Below, piece after piece: positions 36,690 to 46,549 of a stretch of 64,000 nt of DNA. The position numbers and the translations under genes are program-made. The DNA is taken from positions 2,852,001-2,916,000 of the forward strand of contig NZ_CP040792.1 in the NCBI RefSeq assembly GCF_021952865.1, given 5' to 3'. Origin of the DNA: Clavibacter californiensis. Its GTDB lineage: Bacteria > Actinomycetota > Actinomycetes > Actinomycetales > Microbacteriaceae. Numbering within the stretch: position 1 is the stretch's first letter; every line of letters starts with the position of its first letter. The notes under the pieces were generated by a model. That model had not been told where the DNA came from and did not search any database. It saw only the letters and a list, made by a program, of their open reading frames with translations.

Positions 36690-37349
36690 TCAGCGCCGCA
36701 GCGCCGCCCGCGCCATCCGGTTGCCGGCGAACTGCACCACCTGCACGAGCACGATGATGATGAGCACGGCCGCCCACGTCACGACCGGCTCGAACTGCCG
36801 GTAGCCGTAGACGATCGCGAAGTTGCCGAGGCCCCCGGCGCCGATCGCACCGGCGACCGCGGTCATGTCGACGATGCCGACGAAGATGAACGTGTAGCCG
36901 AGGATCAGCGGGCCGAGCGCCTCCGGGATCAGCAGCGTGAAGATGATCCGCACCGGGCTCGCGCCCACGGACCGGGCGGCCTCGATCACGCCCGGCTGCA
37001 CGGTGAGCAGGTTCTGCTCGACGATGCGGCTGATCGCGAAGGACGCCCCCAGCGACAGCGTGAAGATGATCGCCGGCTGCCCGATGCCGTTGCCCGTGAC
37101 CAGGCGGGCGAGGGGCTGGGCCGCGACCAGGAAGATCACGAACGGGATCGGCCGGAAGGTGTTGACGACCAGGTTGAGGACGGCGAACACGGCGCGGTTC
37201 GGCAGCAGGCTGCCGGCGCGCGTGAGGTAGAGCCCGAGGCCCATGATCAGGCCGCCGAGCCCGCCGAACAGGAGCGTGAGCAGCACCATCACGAGCGTCT
37301 CGACCGTCGACCGGCCGAGGAGCGGCAGGAGCGGGGTCAGCGCGTCCAT
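36690..37349 (-). CDS. metI: Methionine ABC importer, permease MetI
   Basis: 219 residues, five TM segments, with the binding-protein-dependent transport EAA-type loop (GVIEAARSVGASPVRIIFTLLIPEALGPLILG). It forms the membrane pore of the MetNIQ D/L-methionine importer. The ATG lies one base after the metN stop codon, so the genes form one operon (metQ-metN-metI). Typical length for MetI. Confidence 0.95.
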   Translation of the reverse strand: MDALTPLLPLLGRSTVETLVMVLLTLLFGGLGGLIMGLGLYLTRAGSLLPNRAVFAVLNLVVNTFRPIPFVIFLVAAQPLARLVTGNGIGQPAIIFTLSLGASFAISRIVEQNLLTVQPGVIEAARSVGASPVRIIFTLLIPEALGPLILGYTFIFVGIVDMTAVAGAIGAGGLGNFAIVYGYRQFEPVVTWAAVLIIIVLVQVVQFAGNRMARAALRR

Positions 37350-37350
37350 C

Positions 37351-38388
37351 TCAGACCACCTCCGTCACGGTGACGCCGGCGCGGTCGGCCGCGAGCACCT
37401 CGTCGATGCGCGCGGGGTCGCCCCCGAGCGCGAGGGTCAGGTTGCCGAACGTGCGGCCCTGGATGTCGGTGATGCCGCCGTGCACGACCTCGAACGCGAT
37501 GCCCGCATCCGCGAGCGCCCGGAACACCTCGGCCTGCGTCGCGCCGCCGTCCGCGAAGGACAGCGTGACGAGGCGCCCCGGGTGACGGCTGCGGAGGCGC
37601 TGGACCTCGTGCGGCTCGGGCACGCCCGCGACCACGGTCGACACGAAGCGGCGCGCGGCATCGCTCGTCGGCCGGGAGAACACGTCGAAGACCTGGCCCT
37701 GCTCGATGACGCGGCCCGAGTCCATGACGGCCACGCGGTCGGCGATGGACTTGATGACCTCCATCTCGTGCGTGATGACGACGATGGTGACGCCGAGCTC
37801 CTCGTTGACCCGGCGCAGCAGCGCGAGGACCTCGCTCGTGGTCTCGGGATCCAGGGCGCTCGTGGCCTCGTCGGCCAGGAGGATCGCGGGGCTCGTGGCG
37901 AGCGCACGGGCGATGCCGACGCGCTGCTTCTGGCCGCCGGACAGCTCGTCGGGCCGGGCGTGCGCCTTGTCGGCGAGGCCGACGAAGTGCAGCAGGTCGC
38001 TGATCCGCCGCTGCTGCTGGTCCTTCGGCATGCCGGCCACCGTGAGCGGGTACGCGACGTTGCCCCACACCGTCTTCGAGGTGAAGAGGTTGAACTGCTG
38101 GAACACCATGCCGATGCCGAGGCGCAGCTTCCGCAGCTCGCGCTCGGGGAGGGCCTGGATCTCCCGCCCGTCGACCGCGACGGTGCCGGCGGTCGGCCGC
38201 TCGAGCGCGTTCACGAGCCGCACGAGCGTGCTCTTGCCCGCGCCGGAGTAGCCGATGATGCCGAACACCTCGCCGCGGCGGATGTCGAGGTCGACGTCGG
38301 CGAGGGCGTGGAGCCCCGCCTCCCCCTTCGCGCGGGGCGGGTACTGCTTGCCGACGCCGCGCAGGGAGACGTGCGGGGCGTCCGTCAT
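37351..38388 (-). CDS. metN: Methionine ABC importer, ATPase MetN
   Basis: 345 residues. ABC domain: Walker A GYSGAGKST, Q-loop FQQFNLF, signature LSGGQKQRVGIARAL, Walker B ILLADEATSALD and H-loop ITHE. The C-terminal NIL domain (residues about 265-345) is the methionine-binding regulatory domain that shuts the importer when internal methionine is high. Its ATG overlaps the metQ stop (ATGA), and its stop is one base before metI. Confidence 0.96.
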   Translation of the reverse strand: MTDAPHVSLRGVGKQYPPRAKGEAGLHALADVDLDIRRGEVFGIIGYSGAGKSTLVRLVNALERPTAGTVAVDGREIQALPERELRKLRLGIGMVFQQFNLFTSKTVWGNVAYPLTVAGMPKDQQQRRISDLLHFVGLADKAHARPDELSGGQKQRVGIARALATSPAILLADEATSALDPETTSEVLALLRRVNEELGVTIVVITHEMEVIKSIADRVAVMDSGRVIEQGQVFDVFSRPTSDAARRFVSTVVAGVPEPHEVQRLRSRHPGRLVTLSFADGGATQAEVFRALADAGIAFEVVHGGITDIQGRTFGNLTLALGGDPARIDEVLAADRAGVTVTEVV

Positions 38389-39317
38389 CGAGCCGCCTTC
38401 TTCTCGGCGACGGCCTTCTCGGTGGTGGTGAGGAGGCTCTGCAGCTCGTCGGCCGGGGTCTGCAGCGGGATGGCGGTGCCGCCCGAGTTCTCGACGACCG
38501 CGTCCACGACGGCGGGGGTGTCCCGGAAGATCTGCGCGAGCTTGAGGTAGGTCTCGTTCTCGGCGTCGGCGGCGCGGGCCGCGAAGACGTTGACGTAGGC
38601 GAGCGCCTTCGGGTCGCTGGGGTCGTCCTGCGCGATCGCGTCGCCGGCGGTGAGGCCGGCGTCGGTGACGAAGTCGTTGTTGATGATGACGGCGTCCGCG
38701 TCCGGCAGCGAGGTGGCGGTGAGCGCGGCGTCCACCGTGGTGACGCTGACCTGCGAGGCGCCCTGGTCGATGTCGTCGAGCGTGGAGACGCTGGATCCGC
38801 CGCCCTTCAGCGTCAGGAGGCCCTCGCGCTGGAGCAGGAGGAGGCCGCGCGCGAGGTTCGACTCGTCGTTGGGCAGGATCACGGTGCCGCCCTGCGGGAT
38901 GTCGGCGACCGACGCGTGCTTCGACGAGTACAGCCCGAGCGGGTAGATCGCCGTGGCGCCGATGGGCGTGAGGTCCTCGCCCGCGCCCTCGTTGTACTGC
39001 GCGAGGTAGACGAGGTGCTGGAACTGGTCGAGGTCGATCTCGCCCTCGCTGAGCGCCGGGTTCACCTGCGGGTACTCGGTGAAGTCGACGATCTCCACGT
39101 CGATGCCCTCCTCCTTCGCCGCCTCGACGAACAGGGGCCACTGCGGATCGCTCGCGCCGACGACGCCGATCTTCACGGCCTTGCCGCCGCCCGCGAACGC
39201 GCCGGTGGCGAAGAGGACGGCCGCGACGATCGCGACGACGACGACGACCGCGCCGATGATGAGTCCGAGGCGGTTCCTCCGCTTCGGGGCGTCGATCAGG
39301 GGTGCCTGGGTGGTCAT
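38385..39317 (-). CDS. metQ: Methionine-binding protein MetQ (NlpA family)
   Basis: 310 residues. An N-terminal TM anchor (LGLIIGAVVVVVAIVAAVLFATG) precedes the NlpA-type binding domain (KIGVVGASDPQWPLFVEAAKEEG...VNPALSEGEIDLDQFQHLVYLAQYN). No lipobox cysteine, so it is held by the TM or released. First gene of the metQNI operon with GAGAGGACC just before the ATG. The long leader contains 30-bp repeats. Confidence 0.95.
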   Translation of the reverse strand: MTTQAPLIDAPKRRNRLGLIIGAVVVVVAIVAAVLFATGAFAGGGKAVKIGVVGASDPQWPLFVEAAKEEGIDVEIVDFTEYPQVNPALSEGEIDLDQFQHLVYLAQYNEGAGEDLTPIGATAIYPLGLYSSKHASVADIPQGGTVILPNDESNLARGLLLLQREGLLTLKGGGSSVSTLDDIDQGASQVSVTTVDAALTATSLPDADAVIINNDFVTDAGLTAGDAIAQDDPSDPKALAYVNVFAARAADAENETYLKLAQIFRDTPAVVDAVVENSGGTAIPLQTPADELQSLLTTTEKAVAEKKAAR

Positions 39318-39674
39318 GGTGGTCCTCTCGGTGGTGCGGGGCCGGTGCTGTCCGGTGGTGGCGCGGATGCGGTCGTGCGGGGATGCGGTCGTGCGTATGC
39401 GGTCGTGCGGGGATGCGGTGGCGGCCGGATGGCGCGCGGGTGCGCGCGCCGACGAGGTCGAGCGGAGGCACCAGGACGTCCGGACGGGATGCCTCGCGGG
39501 AGGAGTCGGGACGACGCTCCCGCCTGCGGTGCGGGACGCCGACGACGGCCGGTGGCCGCGTCCCTGCAGCACCTCGACGGTAGGCGGACGGACGGGGCGT
39601 GTCGAACCGGGCCGTAACACGGGGACACCCCGCATCGCCCGCGGGATGTGGCAGTGTCAGCCACGGAGGTGCCC
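39318..39674. other. 357-bp gene-free region between metQ and a divergent paralogue
   Basis: No convincing gene lies here. It holds the metQ leader with tandem repeats (39367-39419) and an imperfect hairpin (gaggca...tgcctc) near 39462-39493. I could not match a SAM riboswitch of any class to it. The right part must also carry the promoter of the plus-strand membrane protein gene. Confidence 0.6.
39367..39419. repeat. 30-bp direct repeat (1.8 copies) in the metQ leader
   Basis: The 13-mer atgcggtcgtgcg occurs at 39367, 39383 and 39397, with a partial copy at 39413. Spacing alternates 16 and 14 bases, so the true unit is 30 bp. It lies about 50 bases upstream of the metQ start codon. Confidence 0.9.
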
Positions 39675-40562
39675 ATGCACGAGGACGACGACGCCGTCTC
39701 CGCGCTCCCCGTCGAGGAGCTGCGACGCCGCGTCTACGCGCAGGGGGCCGACGAGGCCGACGAGCGGTGGATCCGCGCGGCCGCCGAGCTCACCCGCCGC
39801 GAGCGCGCGTCCCGGCCCGCCGCGGGCGACGCCGTCCTCGCGGCGGGAGCGGGCGCCGGCGCCGGCGGGCGGGCGGATGCTGCGGCCCCCGCGGCGGCGG
39901 ACGACGGGTCCTCCGACGACGACGACGACGACGACACCGCGACCTCCGCCGCCCCTCCCCGCGGATCCCGACGCGTCCTCGTCGGGATCGCCGCCGCCGC
40001 GCTGGCCGTCGGCCTCGCCGCGGGCGGGGCGGTGGGCGCATCGCTCGGCGCCGGATCCGCAGCGACGACGTCCGCCGACAGCACCCCGAGCCCCGGCGCG
40101 GATGCGCCGCCGGTCGCCGCGGGATCCACCCCGGCGGCCGCCGCGAGCCCCGACGGCCCCGCGCTCCTCGGCCCCGACTCCCTCTCCGACCAGCGCAGCC
40201 GCCCGGTCGGCGCGATCTTCGACGGCCCGCAGGAGGACGGCGACCGCCCGCCCAAGGCCGTCCGCGCCGACGTCGACGCCACCACGATCCGCGCCGTGCA
40301 GAGGAGCGTCGGCCTGTACGCCGGGCTCACCGTGTCGGGCGACCTGTGCCTTCTGGTGTTCCCGAGCGACGGCGCGGGCGTCGTCACGTGCGCGTCGCCC
40401 GACAGCATCGCCTCCGACGGCCTCCGCATCGCGTGGACCACCGAGTTCCCGTCGCGCAACCGCGACGGCTCGACGGGCCTGATCACGGGCGACGTGACGG
40501 CGACCTGGTCGGGCGACGACCTCATCACGCTCACCACGCCGGACCGCATCCTCGCGTACTGA
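39675..40562 (+). CDS. Unknown single-TM protein, paralogue A1
   Basis: 295 residues: an acidic cytosolic N-terminus with the segment VEELRRRVYAQGADEADERWIRAAAELTRRERA, a poly-Asp stretch, one TM (about 103-125), a Ser/Thr/Pro linker and an exported domain with two cysteines (GDLCLLVF, VVTCASP). The ATG has GGAGGTG before it; an upstream GTG frame is open but lacks a ribosome site. The next gene is a clear tandem paralogue. No known family recognised. The layout recalls anti-sigma factors, but no sigma factor is near. Confidence 0.8.
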   Translation: MHEDDDAVSALPVEELRRRVYAQGADEADERWIRAAAELTRRERASRPAAGDAVLAAGAGAGAGGRADAAAPAAADDGSSDDDDDDDTATSAAPPRGSRRVLVGIAAAALAVGLAAGGAVGASLGAGSAATTSADSTPSPGADAPPVAAGSTPAAAASPDGPALLGPDSLSDQRSRPVGAIFDGPQEDGDRPPKAVRADVDATTIRAVQRSVGLYAGLTVSGDLCLLVFPSDGAGVVTCASPDSIASDGLRIAWTTEFPSRNRDGSTGLITGDVTATWSGDDLITLTTPDRILAY

Positions 40563-40623
40563 TCGGCGTCTCCGGGACCGCGTCGGACGTGTGGGAGGGT
40601 CGTCGCGGGAAGGGGCCACCACC

Positions 40624-41460
40624 ATGGACGCACGCGCATCGGGGTCGGACGACGACCTCACCACGCTCCCGCTCGACGCGCTCCGTCAGCTCGTCTACGC
40701 GGAGGGCACCGACGAGACCGACGAGCGGTGGATCCGCGCGGCCGCCGAGCTGACCCGCCGCGAGCGCGCGGCCTCCCCCGCCACCCGCCCGGCGGATGCG
40801 GACGGACCGGACGCGGAGAGCGACGAGGCCGACGCGGCGGATCCGCCCGCGCGCTCCCGTCGGACGCTCGCGTGGGCCGGCGGCGCCCTCGTCGTCGGAC
40901 TGCTCGCCGGCGCGGGCATCGCCACCGGGGTCGGCGGATCCACGGAACCGTCCGCCGGCGCGACTGCGACCCCCTCGGCCGCAGTCACCGACGAGGCCGC
41001 GCCGCCGCCGGATCCCGCGGGAGTGCGGTCGCTGCTCGGCACCGACATCAGCCGCACCTCGGACCCGATCGCGGTCGACGCGATCCTCGCCGCTCCGCAG
41101 ACGGAGGCCGACACGCCGCCGCGCTCGCCGGGCGGCGACATCGACCTCACGTCCATCCGCGGGGTGCAGACGAGCGTGGGCCTCTACGTCGCGCGCACGA
41201 TCTCCGGCGACGCGTGCCTGCTCGTCTACCCGTGGACGGGATCCGCCCCGGCGGCGGGGAACAGCCCCGGTTCGGGCGTCGCGTCCTGCGCGCCGCCCGC
41301 GCAGCTCGCCGTCTCGGGCCTCGAGATCACGTGGATCGCGGACGTCCCGGCGCGGGCCTTCGACGGCAGCGTGCGGATGTCCGGAGGCGGCCTCAGCGTC
41401 GTCTGGTCGCCCGACGGCACGCTGACGCTGAGCTCGCCGGACGTCCTGCTCGCCTACTGA
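40624..41460 (+). CDS. Unknown single-TM protein, paralogue A2
   Basis: 278 residues, tandem paralogue of the preceding gene 61 bases away. Shared: LDALRQLVYAEGTDETDERWIRAAAELTRRERA at the N-terminus, one TM (TLAWAGGALVVGLLAGAGIATG), the exported SVGLYVARTISGDACLLVYP with a second cysteine (VASCAPP), and the ending LTLSSPDVLLAY (LITLTTPDRILAY in A1). The ATG follows GGAAGGGG. Function unknown; the Thr/Ser-rich linker differs most between copies. Confidence 0.8.
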   Translation: MDARASGSDDDLTTLPLDALRQLVYAEGTDETDERWIRAAAELTRRERAASPATRPADADGPDAESDEADAADPPARSRRTLAWAGGALVVGLLAGAGIATGVGGSTEPSAGATATPSAAVTDEAAPPPDPAGVRSLLGTDISRTSDPIAVDAILAAPQTEADTPPRSPGGDIDLTSIRGVQTSVGLYVARTISGDACLLVYPWTGSAPAAGNSPGSGVASCAPPAQLAVSGLEITWIADVPARAFDGSVRMSGGGLSVVWSPDGTLTLSSPDVLLAY

Positions 41461-41472
41461 CCCCGCGGTGGA

Positions 41473-43290
<1,818 letters not shown>

Positions 43291-43440
43291 CGCACGAGCC
43301 TAGGTGACCCCCGGCCGGGGAATTCCCGCGAGCCGCCCGCCGTTGCCCCTCATCGTGGCCCGCGCAGGGCCGCGCGCTCGACGGGGAGCAGCCCGCCCCG
43401 CCGCCCGTGCGCGGGGATCCGCCCACCGCGAGGAGCGCAC

Positions 43441-44742
43441 ATGACGACCAGCCGCACCGAGACCGCATCGATCCCCGTCTCCGGCTCGAGCGCCGCATCC
43501 GCCGCGGACGCCGCGTCCCCCGCCCGCCGCGAGTCCGCCGCCGGCCTCCTCGTCTACGCGCTCACGCTGCTCGTCCTCGTCGCATCCGGCGCCGCTCCCT
43601 CGCCGCTCTACCCCGTGTACCAGGAGGAGTGGACGCTGCCGCCCGTGGTGCTCACGCTCGTGTTCGCCGTCTACGTCGCCGGCCTCCTCGCGACCCTGCT
43701 CACGGCCGGCCGGCTCTCCGACCACATCGGCCGCCGCCCCGTGATCCTCGGCGCCCTCGTCGTGTCCGTCGCCGCCATGCTCGTCTTCGCCTTCGCGCAC
43801 GAGGGGCTCGCGCTCGTGGTCGCGCGCATCCTGCAGGGCCTCGCCATCGGCCTCGCGACCGGCGCCCTCGGCGCCGGGATGATCGACCACCAGCCGTCGC
43901 GCCGATCCGGCCTCGCCGCCTTCCTCAACGGCGTCGTGCCGCCCGTGGCGCTCACGGTCGGCGCGCTCGGCAGCGGCTTCCTCGTCGCCTACGGCCCCGC
44001 GCCCGAGGAGACGGTGTTCCTCGTGCTCGCCGCGCTCATGGTCGCCGCGGGCGTCGCCGTCGCGTTCGTGCCCGAGCGCCAGCCGCGCCGCTCGGGCGCG
44101 CTGCGCTCGCTCGTCCCGTCGGTCGCCGTGCCGCGCGCCGCGCGCCGCGTCTTCACCGCGGTCGTCGGCGGCATGATCGCCAGCTGGGCGCTCGGCGGCA
44201 TGTTCCTGGCCTTCATCGGATCCGTGCTCGGCACCACGTTCGGCCTGCACAGCGCCGCGCTCACGGGGACCGCGATCGCGCTGTTCACCGGGACGGGTGC
44301 CATCACCGGCATCGTGATCCGCACCCGCGACGCCCGCCGCAGCCTCATCGTCGGCGTGGTCGCGCTCGTGCTCGGCCCGATCGGCCTCGTCGCCGCGATC
44401 TGGACCGCGTCGCTCCCCCTCTTCGCGATCGCCGCGGTGATCGGCGGCGTCGGCTTCGGCGCGGGCTTCCAGGCGGGCCTCCGGCTCGTGCTCGCCGAGG
44501 CGCCCGTCGACCAGCGCGCGAGCCTCCTCTCCTCCGTCTACGTCGCGAGCTACCTCGCCTTCGGCGTCCCGAGCATCATCGCGGGCGTCTTCGTCGAGGC
44601 GGACGGGCTGCCGATCGTGCTGACGGTCTACGGCGCCTTCGTCGCGGCGAGCGCCCTGGTCGCGCTCGTGCTGCAGCTCACCGGGCGCCGCACGCGCCGG
44701 GCCGAGCGGATCGCCGACGCGCTCGACGCTGCCGCGCGCTGA
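43441..44742 (+). CDS. MFS transporter
   Basis: 433 residues, twelve TM segments. The motif-A loop GRLSDHIGRRPVILGAL between TM2 and TM3 is diagnostic of the major facilitator superfamily. An N-terminal Ser/Ala-rich tail of about 35 residues precedes TM1. Probably a proton-driven exporter, substrate unknown. GAGGAG lies eight bases before the ATG. Followed by a strong hairpin; it is transcribed away from the Uup-like gene. Confidence 0.88.
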   Translation: MTTSRTETASIPVSGSSAASAADAASPARRESAAGLLVYALTLLVLVASGAAPSPLYPVYQEEWTLPPVVLTLVFAVYVAGLLATLLTAGRLSDHIGRRPVILGALVVSVAAMLVFAFAHEGLALVVARILQGLAIGLATGALGAGMIDHQPSRRSGLAAFLNGVVPPVALTVGALGSGFLVAYGPAPEETVFLVLAALMVAAGVAVAFVPERQPRRSGALRSLVPSVAVPRAARRVFTAVVGGMIASWALGGMFLAFIGSVLGTTFGLHSAALTGTAIALFTGTGAITGIVIRTRDARRSLIVGVVALVLGPIGLVAAIWTASLPLFAIAAVIGGVGFGAGFQAGLRLVLAEAPVDQRASLLSSVYVASYLAFGVPSIIAGVFVEADGLPIVLTVYGAFVAASALVALVLQLTGRRTRRAERIADALDAAAR

Positions 44743-45078
44743 GCTCCCCGCCCGGCCGGCCCCGATGCCACCCCGCCCGGTCGCCGGCCGGGGTGGCATC
44801 GGGCGCCGCGCGGAGGATCCAGGTGCCCAAGCGCGCCCCTCCCCGGCGCCGTTCCGGCCGGTCCCGAACGTGAGGTCACCCCGTCGCGTCGATCGTCGTC
44901 CTGCTGGTCCTCGGGCTGAGCCTCACGGTGGTCGGCTTCCCCGTCGAGGGCCTCATCTGGCTCGGGATCATCGGCATCATCCTGATCCTCGGGACGATCG
45001 CCCTCGGCAGCCTGCGCCGCCGCTGCAGCGCCGCGAAGACCCCCCATGCGCAGCTCCGGTCGGTCGCCTCGGATCGGG
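44743..45078. other. 336-bp region with terminator and a gene remnant
   Basis: Holds the MFS terminator hairpin and the small membrane-protein remnant described separately. Nothing else is visible. Confidence 0.5.
44764..44800 (+). terminator. Terminator after the MFS gene
   Basis: Twelve-base perfect arms (gatgccaccccg and cggggtggcatc) with a 13-base loop, 22 bases after the MFS stop codon. Confidence 0.8.
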
Positions 45079-45081
45079 TCA
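44874..45081 (+). pseudogene. Possible remnant of a small membrane protein
   Basis: After a stop codon at 44871, the frame reads GHPVASIVVLLVLGLSLTVVGFPVEGLIWLGIIGIILILGTIALGSLRRR, two hydrophobic segments and a basic end, like small actinobacterial hydrophobic proteins. There is no ATG or good GTG before the first hydrophobic segment, and the frame has no stop of its own: it runs into the convergent moaE gene. It looks like a gene that lost its start and end. A GTG at 44928 would give only the second segment. Confidence 0.35.
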
Positions 45082-45510
45082 GCCGAGCGAGGCCACCCAC
45101 TCGCTCGTGCCGTCGTCGAAGGCCTGCTGCTTCCAGATGGGGACGCGCTGCTTCACCTCGTCGACCAGCAGGCCGCACGCGGCGAAGGCGTCCGCGCGGT
45201 GCGCGGAGGAGACGGCGCAGGTGAGCGCGACGTCGCCGATGCCGAGGCGGCCGATGCGGTGCTCGACGGCGATCCGCACCTCGGGGTACCGCGCGGAGAC
45301 GTCGAGCGCGACCTGCCGGATCGCCTGGCGGGCTGCCGGATGCGCGGAGTAGTCGAGCCAGAGCACGCCGCGGCCGTCGTCGTGGTCGCGCACCACGCCC
45401 TCGAAGGTCACGACGGCGCCCGCGTCGTCGGCGCGCACCGCGTCGGCGCAGTCCTCGACGCGGATCGCCCCGCCGGCGATGCGCGCGAAGAGGACGCGAT
45501 CGGCGGTCAC
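45079..45510 (-). CDS. moaE: Molybdopterin synthase large subunit MoaE
   Basis: 143 residues. MoaE motifs: AGAVVTFEGVVRDHDDGRGVLWLDYSAHP, RYPEVRIAVEHRIGRLGIGDVAL, and FAACGLLVDEVKQRVPIWKQQ with the catalytic lysines. It joins MoaD to transfer sulfur to precursor Z, making molybdopterin. No MoaD gene is in the window. Its GTG start overlaps the mog stop (GTGA). Last gene of the moeA-moaC-mog-moaE operon. Confidence 0.93.
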   Translation of the reverse strand: MTADRVLFARIAGGAIRVEDCADAVRADDAGAVVTFEGVVRDHDDGRGVLWLDYSAHPAARQAIRQVALDVSARYPEVRIAVEHRIGRLGIGDVALTCAVSSAHRADAFAACGLLVDEVKQRVPIWKQQAFDDGTSEWVASLG

Positions 45511-46055
45511 GAGCCGGCTCCGGCGCGGTCGGACGACGGGTCGGTGTCGGCCGCCGCGTCCGTCGCCGGGTGCACGGCGCCGCGGGCCTGCTCGAGCACG
45601 TGGTCGAGGATCCGGTCGAGGAGGCCGAGGCCGTCGCGCACACCGCCCGGCGAGCCGGGCAGGTTCATGACGAACGCGCCGCCCGCGAGGCCCGCGTGCC
45701 CGCGCGTGAGGACGGCCGTGGGCGTGTGGGCCGTGCCGATGCGGCGCGCCTCCTCCATGATCCCGGGGATCTCGAGGTCGAGCAGCGGCGCCGTCGCCTC
45801 GGGTGTGCGGTCGGTGGGGGTGATCCCCGTGCCGCCCGTGGTGAGGATCACGCGCGCGCCGCCCGTCACGGCCTCGGCGAGCGCCGCGGCGACCCCGGGG
45901 CCGTCGGCGCGGACGACCGGCGCGCCCACCTCGAACCCGCGCTCGGCGAGCCAGGCGGCGATGACGGGGCCGGTGCGGTCCTCGTACTCCCCCGCGGCGG
46001 CGCGCGTGGAGGCGACGATCACGACGGCGCGGCCGCGCGGATCCGCCGCGCTCAC
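45507..46055 (-). CDS. mog: Molybdopterin adenylyltransferase MogA/MoaB type
   Basis: 182 residues. The MoCF-binding signature ILTTGGTGITPTDRTPEAT and the GGAFVMNLPGSPGGV segment define the MogA/MoaB fold, which adenylylates molybdopterin before molybdate insertion by MoeA. The GTG start overlaps the moaC stop (GTGA), and its stop overlaps the moaE start. The C-terminal tail (AATDAAADTDPSSDRAGAGS) is low-complexity. MogA and MoaB cannot be separated by sequence here. Confidence 0.92.
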   Translation of the reverse strand: MSAADPRGRAVVIVASTRAAAGEYEDRTGPVIAAWLAERGFEVGAPVVRADGPGVAAALAEAVTGGARVILTTGGTGITPTDRTPEATAPLLDLEIPGIMEEARRIGTAHTPTAVLTRGHAGLAGGAFVMNLPGSPGGVRDGLGLLDRILDHVLEQARGAVHPATDAAADTDPSSDRAGAGS

Positions 46056-46549
46056 GGCCGGGCCCAGTCGCCGGACTTGCCGCCCTGCTTCTCGCGCACG
46101 AGCACATCGGTGATGACGGCTCGCGCGTCGACGGCCTTGACCATGTCGTAGAGCGTGAGCGCCGCGACCGAGGCCGCGGTGAGCGCCTCCATCTCGACGC
46201 CCGTGACGCCCGTGGTGCTCACCGACGCGACCACCGTGAGCCGGTCGTCGTCGCCCGTGATGTCGATCTCGATGCGGCCGAGGGGCAGCGGGTGGCACAG
46301 CGGGATGAGGCTGGAGGTCTGCTTCGCCGCCATGACCCCCGCGATGCGCGCCGTGCCGACCGCCTCGCCCTTGGGGAGGTCGCCCGAGATCACGGCCGAC
46401 ACCACCTCGGGCCGGGTCACGAGCACGGCCTGCGCGACGGCGCGGCGCTTCGTGACGGCCTTGTCGGTGACGTCCACCATGTGCGCGGATCCGTCCTGCC
46501 GCAGGTGGGTGAGGGACGGCGCGGCGGCGCCCGTCGCGGGATCAGTCAT
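46052..46549 (-). CDS. moaC: Cyclic pyranopterin monophosphate synthase MoaC
   Basis: 165 residues. MoaC motifs LTHLRQDGSAHMVDVTDKAVTKRRAVAQA, SLIPLCHPLPL and GVEMEALTAASVAALTLYDMVKA, all typical, including the conserved lysines and aspartate. With MoaA it makes cPMP from GTP, the first step of molybdenum cofactor synthesis; MoaA is not in the window. The ATG lies within the end of moeA (8-base overlap), and its stop overlaps the mog start. Confidence 0.95.
   Translation of the reverse strand: MTDPATGAAAPSLTHLRQDGSAHMVDVTDKAVTKRRAVAQAVLVTRPEVVSAVISGDLPKGEAVGTARIAGVMAAKQTSSLIPLCHPLPLGRIEIDITGDDDRLTVVASVSTTGVTGVEMEALTAASVAALTLYDMVKAVDARAVITDVLVREKQGGKSGDWARP

Noticed and set aside
39318-39660. 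SAM riboswitch upstream of metQ
   Set aside because: No SAM-I, SAM-II or SAM-IV core could be traced by eye; only repeats and a weak hairpin are visible.
39648-39674. GTG start of paralogue A1 nine codons upstream
   Set aside because: No ribosome site precedes it, while the ATG at 39675 is preceded by GGAGGTG.
39675-41460. Pair A proteins as anti-sigma factors
   Set aside because: The TM layout fits, but no sigma factor gene is adjacent and no zinc-finger anti-sigma motif (HxxxCxxC) is present.
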